This document shows, in pieces, positions 1 through 8,753 of a DNA stretch of 21,994 nt (position 1 is the stretch's first letter; the number at the start of each line of letters is the position of its first letter). The notes beneath the pieces are model-generated. The model did no database searches, had not been told where the DNA came from, and was given only the letters and a program-made list of their open reading frames with translations. Origin of the DNA: JBBSTY01 sp038235385 (GTDB lineage: Bacteria > Actinomycetota > Acidimicrobiia > Acidimicrobiales > Acidimicrobilacustridaceae); NCBI GenBank assembly GCA_038235385.1, contig JBBSTY010000064.1, positions 1 to 21,994 of the forward strand, given 5' to 3'. The position numbers and the translations under genes were made by a program.

Positions 1-791
1 AGCGGGCGCAGCGCCCGCATCGTCCGCATCGCCCGCATCGCCCGCATCGGCCACCTCGGCCGTGGTGGGATCGGTGGTGGTGGTGGTGGTGGTGGTGGTG
101 GCGGTGGTGGTGGTGTCCGTGGACAGGGCGGTCATCGGCCCCGGTGGCGCCGGCGCGGATGCGACGTCGGCGCTCACGTCGGGTCGTGGCCCCGGGGCGG
201 CAGAGTCGGCGGCCGTGGGGGTCCCTGCGGGACCGGGGGGAACCGACCGGTCGACCTCGCCGAGGTGCACGAGGGTCAGATCGTCGGGCACGGCGTGCAG
301 GATCGGCGCCCCGTCGCTCGGTGCGCGGTCGGCGGGAGCGGGGCGGTCGGAGGTGGGCGGTCCGGCGACGGAGGTGGCGGCCGACGGGCTGGCGCCGGCT
401 CGGACGCCGAGCGCGCCGCTGGAGCTCACGAGCGCGATCGCCACACCGGCACCGGCGAGGTGGCGCAGGACCGGCCGGGCGCCGGGCAGCGCGATCCGTA
501 GCGACGCAGCCACGATCGCCGGAGCGTGGAGGAGCCGTCCGGCGAGCACGAGTGCGGTGGTGGCGAGCAGGTACCCCACCACCACGATGGCGACGAGGCG
601 CAGGACGACGAAGGAGGCCACGGCCGGATCGGTCCGGGCGATCCACTCGCCGATCGCAACCGGGTCGGTGATCGCGACGGGGGGCACGGCGAGGCGGTCG
701 TCGAGCGCGAGGAGCGCCACCAGTGCGGTCAGGAGCGCGCCGATCCACCCGACGGCGTGGCGAGCGCAGGCATCGCCCGGTCGCTGGTCGC

Positions 792-795
<4 letters not shown>
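1..795 (-). CDS. Multi-span membrane protein with poly-Thr/Asp-rich tail (partial, 3' end off window)
   Basis: The frame is open for all 265 codons from ATG at 795 to the window edge, so the C-terminus is missing. The start is fixed by an ATGA overlap with the stop of the pseudokinase gene (TGA at 794-792), which implies translational coupling. Three hydrophobic segments are visible at about residues 14-31, 58-84 and 112-131. They are followed by an Ala/Pro/Ser-rich stretch, a near-pure Thr run (about 226-245) and an Ala-Asp-Gly repeat at the edge. This layout, membrane anchors followed by a low-complexity linker, is what actinobacterial envelope proteins use to present a C-terminal domain outside the membrane. 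A LysM protein is one possibility, but the deciding domain lies outside the window. No function can be assigned. The gene itself looks real: it is coupled, codon-biased and free of stops. Confidence 0.72.
13..48. repeat. Four 9-bp tandem units in coding sequence
   Basis: Four consecutive 9-bp units (GCCCGCATC, with one GTCCGCATC) lie in frame in the minus-strand membrane protein gene and encode Ala-Asp-Gly repeats. This is low-complexity coding sequence prone to slippage in units that keep the frame. Confidence 0.8.
73..114. repeat. GGT trinucleotide run (poly-Thr in minus-strand gene)
   Basis: A run of GGT triplets with one GGC interruption is read on the minus strand as ACC codons and gives a Thr-rich segment of about 14 residues. 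The codons are almost identical, so this is a true DNA microsatellite and not merely a biased protein segment. Confidence 0.9.
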
Positions 796-2348
<1,553 letters not shown>

Positions 2349-2351
<3 letters not shown>

Positions 2352-2365
2352 AGAGATCGAAACTA
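2349..2365 (-). promoter_or_regulatory. Candidate near-leaderless promoter of the pseudokinase gene
   Basis: On the minus strand, TAGTTT (2365-2360) fits the actinobacterial -10 pattern TANNNT and lies 8 nt before the GTG start. No Shine-Dalgarno-like purine run sits just upstream of that start. The surrounding 2340-2395 stretch is noticeably AT-richer than its neighbours. No convincing -35 is seen. Leaderless transcription is inferred. Confidence 0.45.
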
Positions 2366-2438
2366 ACGGAAAAGCATCGAAGATGGAAGAGGGACGTCGT
2401 GCGTCGAACAGACGGGCCCGCCGAGGCCGGCCGATGGA

Positions 2439-4118
2439 TCAGGTGCCGGGTCCGGGCGGTGGGGCGAGGTCGGGGATCAGGCTCGGCGCGGCGGGGCCGG
2501 CCTCCTCACGAGCGAGACGCCGTGGTTCGCGCTCGCGGTGGGCGCGCTCGCGGCCCGGCCGGCGTGGCGCCCGACGCGCAGCCGCCGGGATGCAGAGGAG
2601 CACGAAGAACAGCACCAGTCCCTGGGTGCGCTGTCGGGCCAGGATCCCGAAGTTGGCGATGACCGAGAAGGCGTAGACGAACACCAGCGCGTAGGCAGCG
2701 GCGTAGGTCGCGTACGGGGTGCGGATCAGGGCGCGAGGCAGGGCGAGGAGGCGTCGCCACGAGGCGACGACGAGGAGGAGGAGGAAGATGTTCTCGCCGG
2801 CCGACACGAGGCCGGCGGCGTCGTTCACCTCGTTCGGGAACGGTCGGAACCACACCGTGAGGAACGCCTCGGGGTAGTCGAGCGGCGAGCGGACGATCGC
2901 CGAGTTGAACTGCGCGCCGCCCTGATCGGTCTGGACCTGGGTCTCCTCGAGGGCGGTCGTCACGCCCTCGGCTCCGGTCAGATCCACCTGCAGGACCTCG
3001 GAGGTTCGCCCGACGATGATCGATCCTCCGACGAGCAGGATGATGACGACGACGACCCGCCCCGCCAACCGGAACGTCGAGTGCGAGGTCGGTCGGGCGA
3101 GCAGGGCGACGCCGAGGCCGACGAGCACCATCAGGGCGACGTGGGGCCGGACGAGCGAGAGCAGCACCAGTCCGGCGATGGTGACCACCAGGCCGATGCC
3201 CACCCGATCGGTGGTGATCCGGGCGACACCCCACGAGGCCACGCCGAGGCCGAAGATCATCCACGCCTCCTTGCCGATGCTCGACGGCCAGTAGACCAAC
3301 GAGGGCCAGAGGAAGATCAGCAGCGCGTACCGGCGGTGGTCGCCCAGGGGGATGGCGCGGACGAACGCCCGGTAGCAGAGGAAGGCGCCGATGAACGACA
3401 GGAAGGTGAAGATGACGAACGTGACGAACATGTCGTCGACCACGAACGCGTGGGTGACCCCCGAGACGTAGCGGATCCACCCCGTCCCCGGGATCGGGCG
3501 GCCGGTGTCGACGCCGAGGTCCAACCCCCGCAGGGCCGGCGCGATCCGACTGCCCTCCTGGTGGTACACGAGGGCGTCGACGGGTGCACCGAAGCGCACG
3601 AACAGGCCGATGATGCGCAGGCCGAGCCCGAACATCATGATCCCGACGAGATCGAACCGCGTCTCGCGCCGTGCCGTCGGGCGGACGACCTGGTAGGCGA
3701 GCACGACCATGAGGGGCAGCGCCACGATCCCCAGCGCGGTGGTGTTGGCCCCGCGCGGTCGCACCGCCCCGAAGAGCGCCAGGCCGAACCCCAACGCGAA
3801 CGCGGCGCCGGCGGCGAAGCGGAACCCGTGCTGGGGTCGTCGGCGGGCCGGCCGGTGCGCCCGTCGTGCGGTCGGATGGCCGGTGGGTTCCGGCTCGTCG
3901 GGGTGGGCCCGGTCGTCGTCGGCCGGGTCGCCGGATGGTCCACCACCGGCCGGCGTCCGCCGCAAGGACGACGTGGGACGGCTCGGGACCGCGCGTGGCG
4001 TGGCGTGGCGGTTCGGGAGCGGCGGGATGCGGGGGGCCGGCGGCTCGCCCGACGACCCGGGGAGGCCGGAGATCCCGGACGCGACCGGAGGATCGGGGCG
4101 AAGCGGCGGTTCGGTCAT
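2439..4118 (-). CDS. Polytopic membrane protein, putative Wzy-like polysaccharide polymerase
   Basis: 559 residues from ATG 4118, which overlaps the upstream TGA (ATGA). The frame stays open back to 4553, but that extension runs opposite the nucleotidyltransferase-like gene in another frame and is rejected. Residues 1-97 are a Pro/Arg-rich cytoplasmic tail. About ten hydrophobic segments follow (for example 101-121, 125-145, 155-177, 228-253, 264-279, 286-298, 305-323, 326-341, 353-370, 442-453, 471-490 and 499-512). Between them lies a loop with YHQEG (185-189) and a WPSSIGKEAW motif (277-286). A large extracytoplasmic loop spans about 371-440, and the last span is preceded by ARQRTQG. This architecture, and its place next to a Wzz/BY-kinase gene, match polymerase-type or EpsG-like membrane proteins of polysaccharide loci. 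Sequence families of polymerases are very divergent, so the role is inferred from topology and context. Confidence 0.8.
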   Translation of the reverse strand: MTEPPLRPDPPVASGISGLPGSSGEPPAPRIPPLPNRHATPRAVPSRPTSSLRRTPAGGGPSGDPADDDRAHPDEPEPTGHPTARRAHRPARRRPQHGFRFAAGAAFALGFGLALFGAVRPRGANTTALGIVALPLMVVLAYQVVRPTARRETRFDLVGIMMFGLGLRIIGLFVRFGAPVDALVYHQEGSRIAPALRGLDLGVDTGRPIPGTGWIRYVSGVTHAFVVDDMFVTFVIFTFLSFIGAFLCYRAFVRAIPLGDHRRYALLIFLWPSLVYWPSSIGKEAWMIFGLGVASWGVARITTDRVGIGLVVTIAGLVLLSLVRPHVALMVLVGLGVALLARPTSHSTFRLAGRVVVVIILLVGGSIIVGRTSEVLQVDLTGAEGVTTALEETQVQTDQGGAQFNSAIVRSPLDYPEAFLTVWFRPFPNEVNDAAGLVSAGENIFLLLLVVASWRRLLALPRALIRTPYATYAAAYALVFVYAFSVIANFGILARQRTQGLVLFFVLLCIPAAARRAPRRPGRERAHREREPRRLAREEAGPAAPSLIPDLAPPPGPGT

Positions 4119-5248
4119 GAGCGGGGGAGCCGGGCGAGGGCACGGGCGCCGCGTCGGGCGCGCACCAGGAAGGGGGTTCCGGACGCCGACATCGACGGCA
4201 GCGCGATGGCTCGAGCGTAGGCCAGCCGATCGCCGAACCGATCGAGGGCGCCGATGCCGTGGATCGCCTGGAGCGCGGGCAGGCGCTGATCGCCCGAGTA
4301 GGCCGCCAACCACCGGTGTTCCCGGGCCGGCCTCGGGGCGCGGCGTCGCCAGCTCCCCAGCGGTTCGGGGACCTCCCAGGCGAACGCCTCGACGGCGTGA
4401 TCGAGGGCCGCACCGACCACGGCGGTCGCGTGCCAGCGGGCGGCGCGATCGAGCACGGTGCGGCACTCGTGGTCGGTCCGGGGTGTGGTCTGCACGAGGT
4501 CCCGGAGGGTGGTCAGCCTCGGGAAGGCATCCCCGAGCGCCGCGTGGTAGCACGCGTGCAGGAAGCGCGAGGGTCGATCGAGGGCGTCGAGGCCGATGCC
4601 GGCGATCTCGTAGCGCTCACGATGGTCGAACAGCTCGTCGAGGTCGATCCGGAGGCCGAACGGACCGGGCGCCAGGGTCCGGTGCACATCGATCTCGCAG
4701 TTGCGGGGGAACCGGAACGACACGCCCTTGCTGAAGCGGGCGTCGAAGCCGGGCCTCGGCTCGAGGTGGCGACGCACGCCACCCGCGGTCTCGAGCACGC
4801 CGATCGCCGCGGTGATGGCGCTCGGATGCACGAGCAGGTCGATGTCGCCGAAGCTGCGCGAACTGGGGTCGGCCTCGTCGAGGTGCGCCGTGGCAGCACC
4901 CTTGACGACGACGATGTCCACGCCGGCGTCGGCGAGGGTCGTCCGGAGCGAGAGCAGGTCCCGTTCGCGCAGGAGCGTGCGGCTCATCGCCGCCCGGGGG
5001 GCGGCGAAGGCCTGGTCCTGCTGATCGGGGGTGACGGCCAGAGCGCCGATCGCGATCGCCCGAGCGAGCGGCCCCTCGGCTCGTTGGGTCCGGGCGAGCG
5101 TGAGCAGCGGAGCCCACTCGCGGTCGCCGAGCGCGGCCGTCGGCAGCCGAGCTGCGCACGACGGCAGGTCCCAGGCCACGATCGTCCCGAGCAACCGGCG
5201 TTCGGCGGTCGGGATCATCGGTGGCTCGGCCGCGGAGGTCGGCGTCAT
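4115..5248 (-). CDS. Nucleotidyltransferase-like protein (PF14907 type)
   Basis: 377 residues, ATG start overlapping the TGA of the PqqD-like gene. The diagnostic region is VVVKGAATAHL (113-123) followed by SRSFGDIDLLV (130-140), the K-G-A and R-x-x-G-D-I-D-L-L-V pattern of the uncharacterised nucleotidyltransferase family PF14907. A third acidic site may be CEIDVHRTL (184-192). The paired Asp in GDIDLL are the expected metal ligands of a Pol-beta-type nucleotidyltransferase fold. The C-terminal half (about 220-377) is helical and Arg-rich with no recognised domain. Such proteins recur beside PqqD-like proteins in polysaccharide and HPr-kinase-related gene sets. The substrate is unknown, and transfer of a nucleotide to a sugar, lipid or protein would be guesswork. 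Confidence 0.87.
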   Translation of the reverse strand: MTPTSAAEPPMIPTAERRLLGTIVAWDLPSCAARLPTAALGDREWAPLLTLARTQRAEGPLARAIAIGALAVTPDQQDQAFAAPRAAMSRTLLRERDLLSLRTTLADAGVDIVVVKGAATAHLDEADPSSRSFGDIDLLVHPSAITAAIGVLETAGGVRRHLEPRPGFDARFSKGVSFRFPRNCEIDVHRTLAPGPFGLRIDLDELFDHRERYEIAGIGLDALDRPSRFLHACYHAALGDAFPRLTTLRDLVQTTPRTDHECRTVLDRAARWHATAVVGAALDHAVEAFAWEVPEPLGSWRRRAPRPAREHRWLAAYSGDQRLPALQAIHGIGALDRFGDRLAYARAIALPSMSASGTPFLVRARRGARALARLPRS

Positions 5249-5541
5249 GGGGGGGTGTCGACGAGGCCGCGATCAGCCAGCCCGCCCAGGGTGCGCGCGA
5301 TGTCGTGGCGGACGATCTCGGGGTCGTGGTCGTAGCGCGCCGCCAGCTCGGCGGTGAGCTCGTCGAGCGACCGGTCGGTCGCCAGGAGATCCCACAGCGC
5401 GCCGCCCGGTCCGGTGACGAGCTCGGGCTCACCGTCGGGGAGCAGGAGCACGATCGCGCCGTCGGCGACGCGGCGGTGCAGGGCGCGGTCCGAGCGGCGC
5501 CAACGGGTCCCGGTGCCGCCGGTCTCCGCGGGCGGGCTCAT
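5245..5541 (-). CDS. PqqD-like small protein
   Basis: 98 residues, ATG start and TGA stop both in 4-bp ATGA overlaps with their neighbours. The pattern fits PqqD-type winged-helix domains (PF05402): a beta-rich start (ADGAIVLLLPDGE, 26-38), then VTGPGGALWDLL (42-53), corresponding to the usual LNETGxxIWxLL turn and helix. This is followed by a DELTAELAARYD helix (60-71) and an IARTLGGLADRGLV helix (81-94). In PQQ and other RiPP pathways such domains bind a precursor peptide. Here no precursor, radical SAM enzyme or other RiPP gene is visible, and the immediate partner is the PF14907-like protein. The family call is fairly firm; the ligand is unknown. Confidence 0.85.
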   Translation of the reverse strand: MSPPAETGGTGTRWRRSDRALHRRVADGAIVLLLPDGEPELVTGPGGALWDLLATDRSLDELTAELAARYDHDPEIVRHDIARTLGGLADRGLVDTPP

Positions 5542-7514
5542 GACGGGGTTCGCGACTCCGACGGGTCGCTGCCCGGTCGTGAGCCGGAACGACGAGAGCG
5601 GGTGTCGGTGGCCCGTGTCGCGATCGGACCGGTGGCACGAGCCTCGTCGTGGGTGGCGGCATCGACCGAGCCGGAGCCCGGTGACGACACGCCGGTCTTG
5701 GCGAACACCCCCGAGCCGACGGCTGCGCCGGCCGGCTCGAGCAGGTCCTCGGCGGCCACGTGGTCGTCGCGGTCGACGGCGGTCTCCACGTCCGTCCGTG
5801 GCTCCTCGGCTCCGTAGTAGTAGTACCGGGCGGTGGGGATGTCGGTGGCGCCCACGAGGACGACCCCCACGACCGGGGCGTTGCGCCGCTCGAGCAGCTC
5901 GGCGGCGCGGTCGGCGGCCTCTCGGTGCGTCTTGCCCGCCTTGGCGACGATCACGACCTGGTCGGCCACGTTGAGGACCTCGGTGGCATCGTTGGTGGTG
6001 AGGATGGGTGCGGTGTCGAGCAGGACGATGTCGAACATCTCCCGGGCGTTGCGGATCACCTGGCGCTGCACCTGCACGACCTCGGCCGGGTTGGCGTCGT
6101 GGGGGTTCTCGAGCACCTGGGTGACCAGCTTCACGCCGGGGACCTTGGTGTCGACGACCTGACGGGGTTCGTCGACACCCTCGAGGTGCAGGTGCACCCG
6201 CGGCCGCCGGAAGTCGCAGTTGACGACGAGCACGGATCGGCCGGTCTCGGCCAGGATGGCGGCGAGGTTGGCGGCGGTGGTGGTCTTGCCCTCCGACGGC
6301 CCCGGCGAGGTGACCATGATGACCTGACCGCGTGGCGTGGCCGACGACGAGCCGGAACCCGTCTCGGTGGATGCTCCGCCGGACTCGTGCTCGGACGCCT
6401 CGTCGAGATCGGGATCGCGCGGGGCGAAGATCGGGTGGTCGTCGGAGGAGATCTCGCTGGCCTCGGCGAACAGCAGCGCAGATCGCAGGACGCGGAACGC
6501 CTCGGCCGCTCGCGACCGGGGCTCGTCGACCGCGATGAGCAGCGTGTGGGAGCGCTCGCGCCGACTGAACGCGGGGATCTCACCGATGACCGGCCAGCCG
6601 AACGCCTCCTCGGCGTCGACCTTGGTGCGGATGCGGGGGTTGATGCGATCGAGGACGAGGACCACGACGATGCCGAGGATCAGGCCGACGATCCCGCCGA
6701 TCGCCGCCCGCATCGGCATGCCCATGCCGCCGCTGTCGGCGATGGCGGTGTCGATCTGGCTCTGGCGGGTGGCCGCCCCGGTGACCGAGCCGCCCCCCGA
6801 CTTCTCGGTGGGATCGGCACTGGCCAGGCGCTCGAAGGCCGCCTTGGAGATGGGGATCGCCTCGGCCGTGTTGAGGGTGCTGAGCTGCTCGGCGTCGGCC
6901 GCGGGGGCGGCGACGACCGTGTTGCGGTTGTCGCGCACCTGGCTGATCTTGGCGCCGATGTCGCTCTGGCGCGATTCGAGGAGCACGGCGCGGGCGGTGT
7001 CGCCACCGGCCCTCGCCTGGGCAGCCTGCTCCTGGAGGGACCAGTACTCGGTCTCGTACCCGGAGATCTGCCGGTCGAGGGTGTCGATCGACGACTGCTT
7101 CGACGCCTAGCCCTGCTCGAGCAGGTAGCCCATGAGCTCGGTGGCGAACGCATCGGCGATGCGGACGGCCTCGTCGGGATCGGTCTCGGAGGCGGCGACG
7201 TAGAGCAGGTTCACGTCGGGGCGGGCCTCGCAGGTGACCTTCGCCGCGAGGCGTGGGGCCGAGTCGTACCCGAGCTTGGCCGCCACCCGCTTGGGCACCT
7301 CGCCGTCGTAGCAGAGGATGGCGTCGCGCTGGAGGTTGGCCGAGCCCTTCTCGCTGCTCAGGGTGTGCTTGGCGAGGTAGAAGGTGACCCCGGCGGACTT
7401 GGTGCCGGTGTTGAGCAGTCCCGAGGCCAGGCCGAGCGCCAGGCCGACGACCGTGATCGCCGCGATCGTCCGCCAGCGACGGCGCACGACTCTCAGGTAG
7501 TGGACCAACTCCAT
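5538..7514 (-). pseudogene. Wzz / BY-kinase fusion (polysaccharide tyrosine autokinase) interrupted by in-frame TAG
   Basis: The reading frame runs from ATG 7514 (GGAG 9 nt upstream) to TGA at 5540-5538, 658 codons, but codon 136 (7109-7107) is TAG. Before it are the Wzz N-terminus (MELVHYLRVVRRRW), membrane span 1 (about 17-34) and the extracytoplasmic start. After it, in the same frame, come a coiled-coil-like stretch, span 2 (about 270-290) and the BY-kinase domain. The kinase has Walker A GPSEGKTT (405-412), an A' motif VVNCDFRRP (430-438) in which the first of the usual acidic positions is Asn, and Walker B VLLDTAP (497-503). It ends with a short tyrosine cluster YYYYG (564-568) and a Ser/Glu-rich tail of about 90 residues. 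Such proteins control chain length and export of exopolysaccharide. Reinitiation at GTG 6986 could give a 482-residue kinase half lacking the Wzz part. The break could be a real nonsense mutation, a base error (one transition from CAG) or read-through. Confidence 0.88.
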
Positions 7515-7523
7515 CCCGTGCGG

Positions 7524-7527
7524 CTCC
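7524..7527 (-). promoter_or_regulatory. Ribosome binding site deciding the Wzz/BY-kinase start
   Basis: GGAG on the minus strand lies 9 nt before ATG 7514. It supports this start over in-frame codons farther upstream (to 7658), whose translation is Arg/Gly-rich and unlike a Wzz N-terminus. Confidence 0.6.
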
Positions 7528-7632
7528 GCTCGGCGTGCGCGGGCGTGGCCGTCGACATCAGTACCGACCCTGAACCACGACCTGTTCCCGGGCCATGGGC
7601 GAACCGCACCCCGGGCACCGAACAACCGGTCC

Positions 7633-7638
7633 ATCCTA
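7633..7638 (-). promoter_or_regulatory. Candidate -10 element for the minus-strand polysaccharide operon
   Basis: TAGGAT on the minus strand is a good TANNNT -10 match and is identical to the -10 of the sulfotransferase promoter at 15828-15833. It would give a leader of about 110 nt before ATG 7514. No recognisable -35 is found at the expected spacing. Confidence 0.4.
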
Positions 7639-7711
7639 CACGTGGCCCCCCTCCGCACGGGTATCGGCGGCGGCCACCCGCTCGACGGGACCCGTCTGCC
7701 GCCGGGACCTG

Positions 7712-7727
7712 CGACGCACTAGCGTCG
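7712..7727 (+). promoter_or_regulatory. Palindrome overlapping a -10 element upstream of the GNAT-like gene
   Basis: CGACGC-ACTA-GCGTCG is a perfect 6-bp inverted repeat around a 4-nt centre. Its right arm contains TAGCGT (7720-7725), a TANNNT -10 candidate 9 nt before the GTG start at 7735. The overlap is what an operator would look like, but a chance palindrome in GC-rich DNA cannot be excluded. Confidence 0.4.
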
Positions 7728-7734
7728 GCCGTCG

Positions 7735-8721
7735 GTGGGAGCGAACACGACGATCGAGATCCGTGCGGCGCGACCCGACGATCACGGGGCGATCGTCGAT
7801 CTGGCGGCTCGCTCGCTCGGTTGGCGCCCGGGCGAGCCGAACGAGGACCTCTTCCGGTGGAAGCACCTCGAGAACCCCTTCGGGGCGTCGTCGATGTGGC
7901 TCGCCGTCGACGACGCCCGGATCGTCGGGTTCCGGGCGTTCCTGCGCTGGTCGTTCGATGATCCGCGGCACGGGATCCAGTCGGCGGTCCGAGCGGTCGA
8001 CACCGCCACCGACCCGGCCGCTCGTGGGCAGGGCGTGTTCACCGCGCTGACCCGACACGGTCTCGAGGCGGAACGTGCGGCAGGGACCGACTTCGTGTTC
8101 AACACACCCAACGACCAGAGCCGGCCCGGCTACCTGAAGATGGGCTGGCAGGTGGTCGGACGGGTCCCGGTGGCGGTCGTCGTGGGCTCGCCGGCGTCGG
8201 CGCTGCGCATGATCCGGGCGCGCGTCCCGGCCGGTAAGTGGTCCGAGCCCTGCACCGCCGGGTACGCGGCGCCCGAGGTGCTCGCCGACGAGTCCGCGGT
8301 CGACGACCTGCTGGCCACGGTGGAGGGTCCGCGTGGTCTGCGCACCCGCCGCACCGCCGCGACCCTGCGATGGCGCTACGGGCTCGAGCCGCTGCGCTAC
8401 CGGGTGCTGCTTCGTGGCGCGTCGGTCGCCGACGGGTTGGCGGTGTTCCGGGTCCGACGTCGGGGCGCGGCGGTCGAGACCGCGCTCGTGGATCTCCTCG
8501 TGCCCGGGGGTGATCGGCGAGCGACCCGCGGCCTGGTGGGTGCGGTCCTGGACGCAACCCGACCCGACTACCTCATCTCGGTGCAACGACGACCCGTCGC
8601 CGGTCGATCGATCAGGCTCCCCGGTCAGGGTCCGCTGCTCACCTGGCGGGGCGTCAACCGGACCGTGGTTCCCGATCTGCCATCGTGGGACCTCGCCCTG
8701 GGCGACATCGAGCTGTTCTGA
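7735..8721 (+). CDS. GNAT-family acetyltransferase-like protein
   Basis: 328 residues from GTG 7735. The N-terminal half has a GNAT fold signature: IEIRAARPDDHGAIVDL (7-23), a beta strand with MWLAVDDARIVGF (54-66), and motif A at AVDTATDPAARGQGVFTAL (87-105), whose ARGQGV loop would bind the acetyl-CoA pyrophosphate. A second half (about 170-328) contains LRWRYGLEPLRYRVLLRG (211-228) and may be a second, degenerate GNAT-like unit, as in longer polysaccharide-locus acetyltransferases. The gene is divergent from the Wzz/BY-kinase operon and is followed after 32 bp by a GT4 gene, so it could modify a sugar or glycan assembled here. No Shine-Dalgarno precedes the start, but a TANNNT element does, consistent with leaderless expression. 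The substrate is unknown. Confidence 0.85.
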   Translation: MGANTTIEIRAARPDDHGAIVDLAARSLGWRPGEPNEDLFRWKHLENPFGASSMWLAVDDARIVGFRAFLRWSFDDPRHGIQSAVRAVDTATDPAARGQGVFTALTRHGLEAERAAGTDFVFNTPNDQSRPGYLKMGWQVVGRVPVAVVVGSPASALRMIRARVPAGKWSEPCTAGYAAPEVLADESAVDDLLATVEGPRGLRTRRTAATLRWRYGLEPLRYRVLLRGASVADGLAVFRVRRRGAAVETALVDLLVPGGDRRATRGLVGAVLDATRPDYLISVQRRPVAGRSIRLPGQGPLLTWRGVNRTVVPDLPSWDLALGDIELF

Positions 8722-8742
8722 AGTCCCGACCAACTCCACCAC

Positions 8743-8747
8743 GAGGA
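8743..8747 (+). promoter_or_regulatory. Ribosome binding site deciding the GT4 start
   Basis: GAGGA lies 6 nt before GTG 8754. The open frame begins farther upstream, inside the GNAT-like gene, but only the 8754 start has this site and places the first beta strand (RVLFVITSLGAGG) at the N-terminus. Confidence 0.65.
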
Positions 8748-8753
8748 CCTGGC

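Noticed and set aside
13..48. CRISPR-like array at the left edge
   Set aside because: The 9-bp units are directly tandem with no spacers and lie in frame in a coding region.
2538..4220. Long plus-strand open frame (560 codons) opposite the polytopic membrane protein gene
   Set aside because: The translation is Asp/Glu/Arg/His-rich without motifs. The opposite strand has clear membrane spans and coupled starts, so this is a GC-bias shadow.
4119..4553. N-terminal extension of the Wzy-like gene to ATG 4553
   Set aside because: These 145 codons overlap the nucleotidyltransferase-like gene in another frame and are Arg/Pro-rich nonsense. ATG 4118 in the ATGA overlap is the sensible start.
6986..6986. 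GTG 6986 as the genuine start of a separate BY-kinase gene
   Set aside because: It lies inside the Wzz coiled-coil-like part with no upstream purine-rich site noted, and the preceding codons back to the TAG read as the same protein. It is only a possible restart.
7515..7658. Upstream starts for the Wzz/BY-kinase gene (ATG 7658 or 7634)
   Set aside because: They lie upstream of or within the TAGGAT -10 candidate, and the translation is unlike a Wzz N-terminus. ATG 7514 has GGAG 9 nt upstream and begins MELVHYLRVV.
5760..7961. 733-codon plus-strand open frame across the BY-kinase gene and intergenic region
   Set aside because: It crosses the divergent promoter region and its translation is Gly/Val/Asp/Arg low-complexity with no domain. 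It is a shadow of the minus-strand gene.
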